Program-made: the position numbers and the translations under genes | Part shown: positions 44,709-53,392 of the stretch, piece after piece | How the letters are laid out: every line of letters starts with the position of its first letter | Numbering within the stretch: the stretch's first letter is position 1 | DNA from: PALSA-1296 sp038322815 | Lineage (GTDB): Bacteria; Bacteroidota; Ignavibacteria; Palsa-1295 | Direction: 5' to 3' | Length of the DNA: 64,000 nucleotides | NCBI GenBank assembly: GCA_038322815.1 | Contig: JBBQGG010000005.1 | Span: 1-64,000, forward strand | The notes under the pieces: model-generated | The model's input: the letters and a program-made list of their open reading frames with translations, nothing else | The model's database searches: none | Told to the model about the DNA's origin: nothing

Positions 44709-45493
44709 TAGAAATTCAGTTTGCGGAAAATAAAGGATGGAAGAGAATGAAGGACAAAAGAAACGATACGCCATTTCCACGGCACATATTTTACCGTTAC
44801 GCCGCGTCGGGCTGCTTGAACAATTTCGCGCGCAGTATCTTCAGCGCTATATATCCACATTTTAGTCGGTGCATCTTTCGACATCGGAGTATCGATCACT
44901 CCGGGTTTAATTGTCACAACGCTTACGCCATGTTGGGATAATCTATTTCTCAATGATTCAAGATACGTGGTGAGCGCTGCTTTTGAAGTTATATAAGCCG
45001 GCATTCCACGGCGTCCGCGTTCACCGGCGATACTTGAGATTCCCACAATCGTCCCGCATCCTGCATTCTGAAATCGCATTGCTGCTTCATTTAACCAGGC
45101 AAAAGCGCCAAGAAGATTTGTTTCGATTATGGATCTATCCTTTTCAAAATTATATTCATCTTTAGCAACTGCAGGCATAATACCGGAATTATAGATGATT
45201 AGATCCAGTCCGCCAAGCTGTTTCGTTATTTCCTGAAAAAGTACGGGTACTTCTGAGAAGTGCGTGACATCGTGAACGAAAATCGGGAATCGGGTTGCGG
45301 GTTGCGGGTTGCGGGTTGCGGAATTACCTTCCGACATCCTTTTCGCAGCTTCTGAGGCAACCCTTTCAAGTTCTTCTTTACGTCTTGCCACTAAAGCTAC
45401 TGAAATCCCTTGCGAGGCTAATTCATAAACAAGCGCTTCTCCGATTCCGCCGGATGCGCCGATAACGATTGCATGCTTCCATTTCTTTGACAT
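44708..45493 (-). CDS. Short-chain dehydrogenase, DprE2-like, with heptad insertion
   Basis: 261 aa from ATG 45493 (MSKKWKHAIVIGASGGIGEA); the in-frame extension to 45634 is not conserved-looking. NAD(P) motif GASGGIGEA, NSG, active-site Ser and YITSK (Tyr-x-x-x-Lys) are all present. The C-terminal hydrophobic tail suits a membrane-associated DprE2-type enzyme. Residues around 57-67 (SATRNPQPATR) are encoded by a 7-bp tandem array (45284-45325), inserted where other SDRs have a short loop. It is coupled with the DprE1-like gene downstream. Confidence 0.8.
   Translation of the reverse strand: MSKKWKHAIVIGASGGIGEALVYELASQGISVALVARRKEELERVASEAAKRMSEGNSATRNPQPATRFPIFVHDVTHFSEVPVLFQEITKQLGGLDLIIYNSGIMPAVAKDEYNFEKDRSIIETNLLGAFAWLNEAAMRFQNAGCGTIVGISSIAGERGRRGMPAYITSKAALTTYLESLRNRLSQHGVSVVTIKPGVIDTPMSKDAPTKMWIYSAEDTAREIVQAARRGVTVKYVPWKWRIVSFVLHSLPSFIFRKLNF
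45284..45325. repeat. 7-bp tandem array inside the SDR gene
   Basis: CGGGAAT (45284-45290), four perfect CGGGTTG units (45291-45318), then CGGAATT. The unit is 7 bp, so a change of one copy would shift the reading frame of the gene. Confidence 0.85.
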
Positions 45494-45668
45494 TGGGCAT
45501 ATAAACAGCGATTTTGCAAAGGGGGTTGCGGAAGGTAATGAAGAAGGGAAAATAATTAAACCGATTATGATGTGCTTACTGTTAACTAAGACATGGCTCA
45601 TACCGGATTTATCCCGTAATCTCCAATGAGACAACCTTCCCCAATTTCCTTTTTATTGTATAGAAAAT

Positions 45669-46703
45669 ATGAAAACATTTTTCTCTCATATAGCTTTAGC
45701 TTTTTTACTATTATTCGTACTGCATTCAACCTTCGCTCAGAATGCTGTGGCCCAATACCATCTTATAAGCAAAACACCTTTGGGTGGTGAAGGCGGATGG
45801 GATTATATCACCTGTGCCGATGCCGCACGCAGACTCTATATTTCTCACTCCACTCATGTGATCGTCTATGATATTGAAGGTGGGAAGATTGCAGGAGATA
45901 TTGCAAACACAGAAGGAGTGCATGGTATAGCAGTTGCAACGGCGTTCAACCACGGATTTACTTCGAACGGCAAAAGCAATACGGTGACGATGTTCGATCT
46001 GAAAACCCTTGATACGCTGATGCGAATCAAGGTCGGCGATAAGCCTGATGCGATCATTTACGAACCGTTTTCAAAATGTATTATTTGCTGCAATGGCAGC
46101 AGTGAGAATGCCACGCTCATTGATGCTTTTACAGGAAAAGTAAAAGCTACTATTCCCTTAGGAGGCGGACCGGAATTTGCTGTGTCGGACGAAAAGGGAC
46201 ATGCTTTCATAAACATTGAAGATAAAAATGAAGTGGTCGAAGTGGATATGAAAAAATTCAAAGTTTTGCATCACTGGAAAGTGGGACCCGGCGAAGCGCC
46301 AAGTGGAATTGCAATGGATAAAGCGACGCACCGTCTCTTTATTGTCTGTGCAAATAAATGGATGGTCATCGTTAATGCCAATAATGGCAAGATGATGGCT
46401 AAACTTCCCATAGGTAAAGGCGTTGATGCCGTTGTCTTTGATGCCGATAAAAAACTTGCTATCAGTTCGAATGGTGAAGGGACAATGACCGTCGTTCACG
46501 AAATATCTGCCAATAAGTTTGAAGTATCTGAAACGGTACAAACGCAGGTAGGTGCAAGAACAGAAGCTTTCGATCCGAAAACGCATGATGTCTATCTTCT
46601 TTCCTCTGATTTTGGTCCCGCTCCTGAGGCTACAAAAGATCATCCCCATCCCAGACCTGCGATATTGCCAAATACATTCTCACTTCTAAGATTTGGAAAA
46701 TGA
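45669..46703 (+). CDS. YncE-like beta-propeller exported protein
   Basis: 344 aa with a signal peptide (cleaved near STFAQ, residue 24). The rest is a repeat pattern of a seven-bladed cytochrome-d1/YncE-like propeller (VHGIAVATAFNHGFTSNGKSN, GVDAVVFDADKKLAISSNGE). YncE-type proteins are periplasmic; no catalytic residues or substrate can be given. It is monocistronic. Confidence 0.85.
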   Translation: MKTFFSHIALAFLLLFVLHSTFAQNAVAQYHLISKTPLGGEGGWDYITCADAARRLYISHSTHVIVYDIEGGKIAGDIANTEGVHGIAVATAFNHGFTSNGKSNTVTMFDLKTLDTLMRIKVGDKPDAIIYEPFSKCIICCNGSSENATLIDAFTGKVKATIPLGGGPEFAVSDEKGHAFINIEDKNEVVEVDMKKFKVLHHWKVGPGEAPSGIAMDKATHRLFIVCANKWMVIVNANNGKMMAKLPIGKGVDAVVFDADKKLAISSNGEGTMTVVHEISANKFEVSETVQTQVGARTEAFDPKTHDVYLLSSDFGPAPEATKDHPHPRPAILPNTFSLLRFGK

Positions 46704-46772
46704 GTAATTAAAGCATAGGTAGACAGAGATTCGGCGGAGTTTTTATTTCGGTACGTAAAGCATGACAATATT

Positions 46773-46802
46773 TTTGTTGTCTCTAAATATATCGTATCTT
46801 TG
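46773..46802 (+). promoter_or_regulatory. Bacteroidota-type promoter upstream of the 46914 gene
   Basis: TTTG (46773-46776), 18 bases, TATCTTTG (46795-46802). The -7 box equals that of the HU gene and the spacing is one base short of 19. The leader would be about 105 bases to the ATG at 46914. Confidence 0.6.
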
Positions 46803-46913
46803 TCCCTAATTTGACTACATCATTTATACTGCATTCTTGATGGAACGACGTTTTTTTCGGCAATAGGAGTCAGCAGCAGAAAAGCAGACAGCAATAAAGT
46901 TGTTGATTCAGTT

Positions 46914-47600
46914 ATGTCAGATGCCGCAGATTCAGCTATTATAAGTTTTCAAAATCAGCTCGTTGAAAAACTTAGCAAAAATAATTCGATGAGAAGATAC
47001 CTTTCACTTCCCATTTCATCTGATTCCTTCAGCACAACTTTACACCGGCATGGTCTTTATGGAATTGCAACTCAATTTGAATTCGATACTATTTCACATA
47101 TACTAAAAGCCATTCCTCATATCAAAAGATGGTCGTTTTGGGTCGGAGGTGGAATAAATTTAGATTATTCACCACAAGTTATTGATTGGTCACTTGGAGT
47201 AGATCTTCTATTACATTCTGTATTCTCCATCAGAACCGGCATGTTTTTTTACGATTACGAGAGAAGAGGAGATTCTTACTTTTCCTTTAATGAATCAAGG
47301 TTTATCACTCCTGAATCTGTAACAATAATTAATTGGGGTATTTTCGCTCAAGCCAGTTATTTGTTTTTCGGCCCACGCTTTTTTGCGGAGGCCGGGGTTG
47401 GACTGAAAACAATATTTGGTACAGGATTTACCGGAAGAATAAATATTCCCGGATTTCAGAGATTCCAGCCATCGGGTCTTATTGGTTTAAGATACCAGCC
47501 AATTTTTAGCGGGATTGGAATCGGAATAAGCTATTCGCCTTATTTTAACTCCAATGGACTTCAAAACCACATCTCATTTAATGAGGGCTTTACTTTCTAA
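46914..47600 (+). CDS. Outer-membrane beta-barrel-like protein, start uncertain
   Basis: 228 aa from ATG 46914. The body is barrel-like: amphipathic strands (WSFWVGGGINLDYSP, RFFAEAGVGLKTIFG, GIGIGISYSPYFNS) ending in Phe. No signal peptide is present at this start, which is odd for a barrel. The frame stays open upstream to 46815 without an ATG. Another ATG at 46840 is in a different frame and runs through a T7 tract (46851-46857) into a stop. Either the protein has another start, or the N-terminus is frameshifted. Confidence 0.6.
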   Translation: MSDAADSAIISFQNQLVEKLSKNNSMRRYLSLPISSDSFSTTLHRHGLYGIATQFEFDTISHILKAIPHIKRWSFWVGGGINLDYSPQVIDWSLGVDLLLHSVFSIRTGMFFYDYERRGDSYFSFNESRFITPESVTIINWGIFAQASYLFFGPRFFAEAGVGLKTIFGTGFTGRINIPGFQRFQPSGLIGLRYQPIFSGIGIGISYSPYFNSNGLQNHISFNEGFTF

Positions 47601-47607
47601 AAATAAT

Positions 47608-47633
47608 AAAGCCCGAAATTCATCGGGCTTTTC
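47608..47633. terminator. Bidirectional terminator between the barrel gene and trxA
   Basis: AAGCCCG pairs with CGGGCTT around a 7-base loop, with A-rich sequence on the left and T's on the right. It serves the plus gene ending at 47600 and, in reverse, the trxA gene ending at 47665. Confidence 0.75.
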
Positions 47634-47664
47634 AAAAATCCTTCCAAATCCTATTAATCCAGGT

Positions 47665-48003
47665 TCAGACTAACTGCGCATTCAATTTCTCTACAAGCTT
47701 TTGCTTGCCTACTGCGCCGATGATCATATCAACCATCTTGCCGCCTTTGAAGATCATAAGTGTGGGGACTGATCGGATTCCGAAATTCATCGAAATTTCA
47801 GGATTCTCATCCACATCGACTTTGCCGATGACGGCTCTGCCTGCATATTCAGTTGCCATTTCTTCAATGATCGGTGCGATCATGCGGCACGGTCCGCACC
47901 ATGTTGCTGTAAAATCTACTAATACAGGTTTATCGCTCTTGAGCACATCCTGATCAAATGTTGCGTCCGTTAAGTGTAACGGCCCTGCTACCATTGTTGA
48001 CAT
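47665..48003 (-). CDS. trxA: Thioredoxin
   Basis: 112 aa with the redox site WCGPC (Trp35-Cys39) and the cis-Pro segment RSVPTLMIFKGG. It has no signal peptide, so it is the cytosolic disulfide reductant. An AAGGAAAC ribosome-binding site lies just upstream of the start. Confidence 0.97.
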   Translation of the reverse strand: MSTMVAGPLHLTDATFDQDVLKSDKPVLVDFTATWCGPCRMIAPIIEEMATEYAGRAVIGKVDVDENPEISMNFGIRSVPTLMIFKGGKMVDMIIGAVGKQKLVEKLNAQLV

Positions 48004-48044
48004 AAGTTTCGTTTCCTTTCTTGGTTTAAAATCTTTCTCATTTA

Positions 48045-48159
48045 TGTCATTGCAAGGAGGCTTTAGTCCGACGAAGCAATCCCCTGCTGATAAAAGAAAT
48101 CGTTCGGTCTTTCCGAAGAGGATTGCTTCGTCGTCGCTACGCGACTCCTGGCAATGACA
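48045..48159. repeat. 115-bp REP-like inverted element
   Basis: The ends are TGTCATTGC and GCAATGACA. The left arm continues AAGGAGGCTTTAGTCCG then ACGAAGCAATCC. The right arm (reverse complement) continues CAGGAGTCGCGTAGCGACG then ACGAAGCAATCC. The arms are thus ~38-base imperfect inverted repeats, differing in an inner hairpin (GGcTTTAGTCC versus TCGC-GTA-GCGA). A third hairpin (TTCGG..CCGAA) sits in the centre. It lies between trxA and dnaE. No coding capacity. Confidence 0.85.
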
Positions 48160-48167
48160 CGTTTAAA

Positions 48168-51100
48168 TTAACTACAAAATAACAATCTGTTTTTGCCGAA
48201 ATGTGCTTCGAAATCCGTAATGAAACTATCATCGGCGGCGACGGAAAAACTTTCCGGAAGTTTATATCTTCGTGCCAAAGGATTCATAACATTTTCAACA
48301 GCGACATACGTCGTGCAATTCCCGCGATGTTTCAAACACAATGCTTTTAATTCCTGCACTGTTTTTTCAATTTCATCACGGCTTTCAAGTCTTAAGATCA
48401 CGCCCTTGGCACTTTTCTTTCTGATGCCGGTGATCTCGCTGGCTGTCGTGACAATGAGATTCGGCACATCATTGATTCCGCCTTTGCGCACTTTGCCTTG
48501 AATTGCGATTGGCTGCTCGTCAACAACGAGATGCTGATATTCGCGGTAAGCATCGCTCCAGAAAACGCAATCTATCTTTCCTGAAAAATCTTCCAAACTG
48601 ACAATGGCGAATGCTTTGCCGTTGCGATCGAGTTTACGGGTGATCCCGACTATAACTCCTATTACGAAAACGGTGTCATTCTGTTTCATATCGATCAGTT
48701 CGCTGATGCGATGTGAAGCAAAACTGATCACATCAACTCGGAAGCGCTCAAGCGGATGGCCGGATACATAAAAACCAAGCACGGCTTTTTCGCGAGACAG
48801 CATTTCGCGCTCGCTCCAAATCGTCGGAGCAGATGTCAGTGGCGGCTCTTTTATCGCCCCTTTTCCTGCGTCACCGCCGAAAAGATTATCCTGACCTGCA
48901 TCGGATTTTGATGCCATCGAACCATACGCCAACGAATGCTCCACATTTGCAAAAAGATCGGAGCGATACTGCCCCATCGTTCGCGAATCCGGCTTAGTTG
49001 AATCAAATGCTCCCGATTCAATGAGACCTTCGACTGCGCGTTTATTAACTAACCGCGTATCCAGTCTTCCCGTAAAACTATAAAGCGATTCGAAGGGACC
49101 ATTGGCTTCACGTTCTTTGACAATTCCTTCAACAGCTTTTCCGCCGACATTTTTTATTCCGGCAAGTCCGAAACGAATGCCTTCTTTTACTGCAGTAAAT
49201 TTTAGCTGGCTTGAATTTACATCCGGTGGCAGCGTCGGAATATCGAATTTCTTTGCTTCATCAATAAGCTGCACGATATAATCGGTCGACCCCATTTCAT
49301 GCGTCATGTTCGCGGCAAGAAATTCCGCTGTATAGTTTGCTTTCAGATATGCTGTTTGATATGCAATAAGCGAATAAGCAAGACTATGCGATTTATTAAA
49401 ACCGTAGCTCGCAAATTTTGCAAGTCTATCAAAAATATCGCGTGCAATTTTTTCGGAAATTTCATTTGTCAAGCATCCTTCGATAAATGTGGCTTTCATT
49501 GCCTCCATTTTTTGCACATCCTTCTTTCCCATTGCGCGGCGCATTTCATCAGCTTTTGCAAGTGAGAAGCCTGCCAGATCGCGCGCAATACGCATCACCT
49601 GTTCCTGAACTACGATGACTCCGTATGTTTCAGCAAGGATCGGTTCGAGTTTCGGATGGAGATATTCAACTGCTTTGCGTCCGTGTTTTCGCTCGATAAA
49701 TTCAGGAATATATTCCATCGGTCCCGGGCGGTAAAGTGCATTCATTGAGGAAAGGTCTTCGATATTTTCCGGCTTCAAGGCGCGCATATAATTCTGCATC
49801 GGCGGAGAATCGAATTGGAACACTGCTATCGTATCGCCTCTGCCAAAGAGCTGATACGTTTTTTTATCATCAAGTGGAATGTCATCAATATTAATTCTGA
49901 CGCCGTGATTTTGCTCGATAAGATCGAGCGCTGTGTCAATGATCGAAAGTGTGCGAAGTCCGAGGAAGTCCATCTTCAGAAGTCCTACATCTTCGACATC
50001 CTTCATCGTGTATTGCGTAACGGCTTCTTCGACATTCGGCGCTTTATAGAGCGGCAAATAATTTGAAATATCACCCGGCGCTATCACTACTCCTGCAGCA
50101 TGTTTCGAAGCAGATCGTGCAAAACCTTCAAGGATGACAGCGTATTCCAACATCTTCTTCACCCGTTCATCCTGCGAATATTTTTTTAAGATGTCTTTCA
50201 TCTCCGGAAGCTCCATCGCTTCTTTAAGCGGAGTGACACGTCCCATAATAACGGGAATAGAATTAGTCAGCTCACCAATCACGGAAAGCGGCACTCCCAT
50301 AACTCTTCCGATATCTTTTAGAACTGCACGAGCTGAAAGCGTTGAGAACGTGATGATCTGTGCAACGGATTCCTTGCCGTATTTTTCGCGAACATATTCG
50401 ATAACTTTCTCGCGTTTATCATCGGAGAAATCAATATCTATATCGGGCATTGAAACGCGTTCGGGGTTGAGAAAGCGTTCGAAGAGAAGATTGTATTTTA
50501 TCGGATCGACATTGGTAATACCAAGTGCATACGCTACAATCGAACCTGCTGCCGATCCGCGCCCGGGACCAACACTTACGCCCTGCTTCCTTGCCGCTGC
50601 AATAAAATCCTGCACAATAAGAAAATATCCGGGATAACCCATTTTCTTGATAACATCAAGCTCAAAGTTCGCCCGCTCTTTTACTTCAGAGTTTACCAAC
50701 CTATATCGTTTATCAATCCCTTCCCACGTAACTTTTTCAAGGTATTCATCAAGTGTCTTCACTCCTGATCCTTCAGGTATCGGAAAGCTTGGAAGTTTTA
50801 ATTCTTTACTGATTGTGACATTACATCTCTCAGCGATCTCTAACGTATTTTCAATCGCATCTTCATATTCACCGAAGAGCACCTTCATTTCTTTCGGCGA
50901 GCGGAAATAATATTCCGGTGTGCCATATTTTAATTTCAAGACGTCGGGAGGCGAATCCTTATCGGCATCTTTAATATACATCAGCACATTATGTGCTGTT
51001 GCATGTTCGGGCAGTGTGTAGTGAACATCGTTGGTGCAGATAAGCTTCAAACCCATTTCCTTGGCAAGTTTAGGCGCGCTTGCCAGAACTTTCTGCTCTA

Positions 51101-51665
51101 TCGGAAGATGATGATTTTGAATTTCAACATAAAAATCCGTATCGAAGATATCTTTATAGAGACCGGCAACTTGCTTCGCTTTATCGTAATCACCAGCGAT
51201 AAGATACGGCGAGATCACTCCTCCGGCGCAGGCTGACATTGCTATCAAACCATCGCGATGCTCGCGAAGAAGCTCAAGATCGATTCGTGGTTTATAGTAG
51301 AAGCCTTCGGTATGACCTTTACTGACAAGTTTCATCAGATTCCGGTAACCGGTTTCATCTTTAGCAAGGAGGATAAGATGATGATATACTTTTCGCTTGC
51401 CGCTTGGATCGTTGATCGCTTCGCGGTCATACCGTGAACCTTCAGAAACAATATAAATTTCGCAGCCGATGATAGGCTTGATGCCTGCAGCTTTTGCTGT
51501 TTTATAAAAATCATACGCACCGAACATCACGCCATGATCGGTCAGGGCGACGGCAGACATCTCATGCTTCTTTGCGCCATTGACGAGATCTTTAATACTT
51601 TGCGCTCCATCTAAGAGCGAAAAATACGTATGATTATGTAGATGAATAAAATCGGATTGCGGCAT
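48168..51665 (-). CDS. dnaE: DNA polymerase III alpha subunit DnaE
   Basis: 1165 aa, the replicative polymerase. The N-terminal PHP domain shows FIHLHNHTYFSLLDGAQ. Palm catalytic aspartates are in PDIDIDF (Asp408, 410, 412). The rest is the fingers and tandem HhH domain. The OB-fold near 1000-1080 (VIVGITRKLDRNGKAFAIVSLED) binds single-stranded DNA. The C-terminal tail differs from the E. coli form, as is common outside Proteobacteria. Confidence 0.98.
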   Translation of the reverse strand: MPQSDFIHLHNHTYFSLLDGAQSIKDLVNGAKKHEMSAVALTDHGVMFGAYDFYKTAKAAGIKPIIGCEIYIVSEGSRYDREAINDPSGKRKVYHHLILLAKDETGYRNLMKLVSKGHTEGFYYKPRIDLELLREHRDGLIAMSACAGGVISPYLIAGDYDKAKQVAGLYKDIFDTDFYVEIQNHHLPIEQKVLASAPKLAKEMGLKLICTNDVHYTLPEHATAHNVLMYIKDADKDSPPDVLKLKYGTPEYYFRSPKEMKVLFGEYEDAIENTLEIAERCNVTISKELKLPSFPIPEGSGVKTLDEYLEKVTWEGIDKRYRLVNSEVKERANFELDVIKKMGYPGYFLIVQDFIAAARKQGVSVGPGRGSAAGSIVAYALGITNVDPIKYNLLFERFLNPERVSMPDIDIDFSDDKREKVIEYVREKYGKESVAQIITFSTLSARAVLKDIGRVMGVPLSVIGELTNSIPVIMGRVTPLKEAMELPEMKDILKKYSQDERVKKMLEYAVILEGFARSASKHAAGVVIAPGDISNYLPLYKAPNVEEAVTQYTMKDVEDVGLLKMDFLGLRTLSIIDTALDLIEQNHGVRINIDDIPLDDKKTYQLFGRGDTIAVFQFDSPPMQNYMRALKPENIEDLSSMNALYRPGPMEYIPEFIERKHGRKAVEYLHPKLEPILAETYGVIVVQEQVMRIARDLAGFSLAKADEMRRAMGKKDVQKMEAMKATFIEGCLTNEISEKIARDIFDRLAKFASYGFNKSHSLAYSLIAYQTAYLKANYTAEFLAANMTHEMGSTDYIVQLIDEAKKFDIPTLPPDVNSSQLKFTAVKEGIRFGLAGIKNVGGKAVEGIVKEREANGPFESLYSFTGRLDTRLVNKRAVEGLIESGAFDSTKPDSRTMGQYRSDLFANVEHSLAYGSMASKSDAGQDNLFGGDAGKGAIKEPPLTSAPTIWSEREMLSREKAVLGFYVSGHPLERFRVDVISFASHRISELIDMKQNDTVFVIGVIVGITRKLDRNGKAFAIVSLEDFSGKIDCVFWSDAYREYQHLVVDEQPIAIQGKVRKGGINDVPNLIVTTASEITGIRKKSAKGVILRLESRDEIEKTVQELKALCLKHRGNCTTYVAVENVMNPLARRYKLPESFSVAADDSFITDFEAHFGKNRLLFCS

Positions 51666-51826
51666 TAGAAAATAGTAATCGGCAATATACTAATTTTCTA
51701 ACACGGAGAAGGAGGGAATTAATTGAAAATCTTATTAACAAAATTATCTTCCTCTTTTTTTGGTATAGGCATCAATTGTTGATATTCCTTCAATGCCATC
51801 GTAAGATCAGCTAAAGATTATCAACT
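51666..51826. other. Gap between dnaE and the FkbM pseudogene
   Basis: 161 bases. A 26-codon minus frame (MALKEYQQLMPIPKKEE..) is the only coding-like trace. It may be the end of a lost gene. No terminator is clear. Confidence 0.3.
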
Positions 51827-52548
51827 TTACCCATCTTGGGACCCGCGCCTGCGAAAGATGCCATCGATTTCCACTGCCGATACGGAGTCTTCACTAAGCC
51901 AATTAACTGGTGTTATCTGAGCTAGTACAAAGCCCCTTTTACTCATATAGGTAAGTGCCTCGGCAAACGACCATGTATTCTTATAAAGATGCACGACCGG
52001 AAGCTCCATCTGCACCCCAACAATCTGCTTCAATGCCTCGGATCCGCCTTCGAGAACCTGCCGTTCGTAACCTTGTGTATCAATCTTCAGGAATACTCTA
52101 CTGCCCTGAAAGGGAGCAAAAATGTCATCCAAGCGCGCCAATGGAATTTCTTCCTGCCTCATTACAACAGCCGCAGAGTCGAATACTTGCGCCGTTGGCG
52201 ATTGTTCGAGGATCGAGCTAAAGTCACTTGAGTTACTAACGTTGATTAAGGCGTTTCCTGCGACAGCTCCTAGAGCTAAGTGCGATGCACTTGCCAATTT
52301 CTGTCGCGCTTAACCAGTTCATTGAGCCTATGAAACACTTCCTCAATCGGTTCGACGGAAACAATCTCGCCGTGATAACCCCTCTTACGCAATGCCTGTC
52401 CGAACTGTCCGACATTAGCTCCGACATCAAGAACAACATTCACTTGCCTATTGACGAGAAAATCGGTTAAATCCGGAGACCATCCTGGACCGACGTGCCG
52501 GATATCAACTCCAAATCGACGCAAGTACTTCCTTATTATACTTTTCAT
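51827..52548 (-). pseudogene. FkbM-family methyltransferase, frameshifted
   Basis: Two minus-strand frames form one FkbM methyltransferase. The first (52548 leftward) carries the SAM motif VVLDVGANVGQFG and stops after WQVHRT. The second (ending 51827) continues with LALGAVAGNALINVSNSSDF, which is the usual next block, and later VFLKIDTQGYERQVLEGG. The frames meet near 52276-52297, where the bases between the CGC (Arg) codon and the GCT-CTA (Ala-Leu) codons number five rather than three or six. One missing base or two extra would explain it. FkbM enzymes methylate sugar or lipid hydroxyls. A sequencing or assembly error is possible. Confidence 0.8.
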
Positions 52549-52595
52549 AGTCTCTATGTCGCAGATAATATACTCATAAATTTTGTTGAAGAAAA

Positions 52596-53306
52596 TTATC
52601 CGCTCCCCAAGTACGCCTTCTTTACTTCGTCATTTTCTGCCAGATCTTTTGCTTCGCCTTCTAAGACGATCTTCCCGGTTTCCAAAACGTAGCCGCGATG
52701 GGCTATGGCAAGCGCCATACGTGCATTTTGCTCGACCAGAAGTACGGTGACGCCGAGGTTTTTATTGATCTCAACGATCTTTTCAAAAATTGTACGGACA
52801 AGGATGGGAGCGATTCCGAGCGATGGTTCATCAAGTAAAAGCAGACGCGGTTTGGACATCAGCGATCTGCCGATAGCAAGCATTTGCTGCTCTCCACCGG
52901 AAAGTGTGCCGCCAGCTTGAGAAATACGTTCTTTCAAACGGGGAAAAATATTGAATACATAATCAAGATCTTTGGCAATACCATCTGTATCTTTACGCAG
53001 GTAGGCTCCCATCTTGAGATTTTCATTCACCGAAAGATTTGCAAATATCATGCGCCCTTCGGGAGATTGTGCAATACCTCGCTTAACGATATCATGAGGC
53101 GCACAGGAAGTTAATTCTTCGCCGGAAATTTTAATACTGCCGGATTTCGATTTGATAAGACCACTGATCGTGCGCAAGAGCGTCGTCTTGCCTGCGCCAT
53201 TGGCACCGATAAGCGTGACGATGCATTTATCCGGCACTGAAAGCGAGATGCCTTTGATAGCTTTTATCTGTCCATAAGAAACGTGTAGGTCTTGGATTTC
53301 GAGCAC
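52596..53306 (-). CDS. livF: Branched-chain amino acid ABC transporter ATPase LivF
   Basis: 236 aa. Walker A GANGAGKTT, signature LSGGEQQMLAIGRSLM and Walker B LLLLDEPSLGIAP are intact. GIAQSPEGRMIFANLSVNENL is the LivF-specific stretch. It energises uptake of branched-chain amino acids (or related hydrophobic substrates) with LivG. The LivH/LivM permeases and the binding protein are not in the window. It is 87 bases after livG; the gap is a heptad-like array. Confidence 0.93.
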   Translation of the reverse strand: MLEIQDLHVSYGQIKAIKGISLSVPDKCIVTLIGANGAGKTTLLRTISGLIKSKSGSIKISGEELTSCAPHDIVKRGIAQSPEGRMIFANLSVNENLKMGAYLRKDTDGIAKDLDYVFNIFPRLKERISQAGGTLSGGEQQMLAIGRSLMSKPRLLLLDEPSLGIAPILVRTIFEKIVEINKNLGVTVLLVEQNARMALAIAHRGYVLETGKIVLEGEAKDLAENDEVKKAYLGSG

Positions 53307-53311
53307 TTTTT

Positions 53312-53392
53312 GAATTTAGAATTGTGAATTGTGAAAATTTTAAGAACTTCGCAATTACATTGTTAACACTTCAAATTTCTGATTTCATATTT
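53312..53392. repeat. Heptad-like array between livG and livF
   Basis: GAATTTA, GAATTGT, GAATTGT, GAAAATT (53312-53339). The array then reads inverted on the right side (ACTTCAA, ATTTCTG, ATTTCAT, ATTTTCA, to about 53395). GAATTGTGAA can pair with TTCGCAATT with one wobble. It fills the gap between two genes that should form one operon. Confidence 0.65.

Noticed and set aside
51706..51800. 26-codon minus-strand frame (MALKEYQQL...) as a gene
   Set aside because: Too short, no ribosome-binding site, no neighbour context; at best a remnant.
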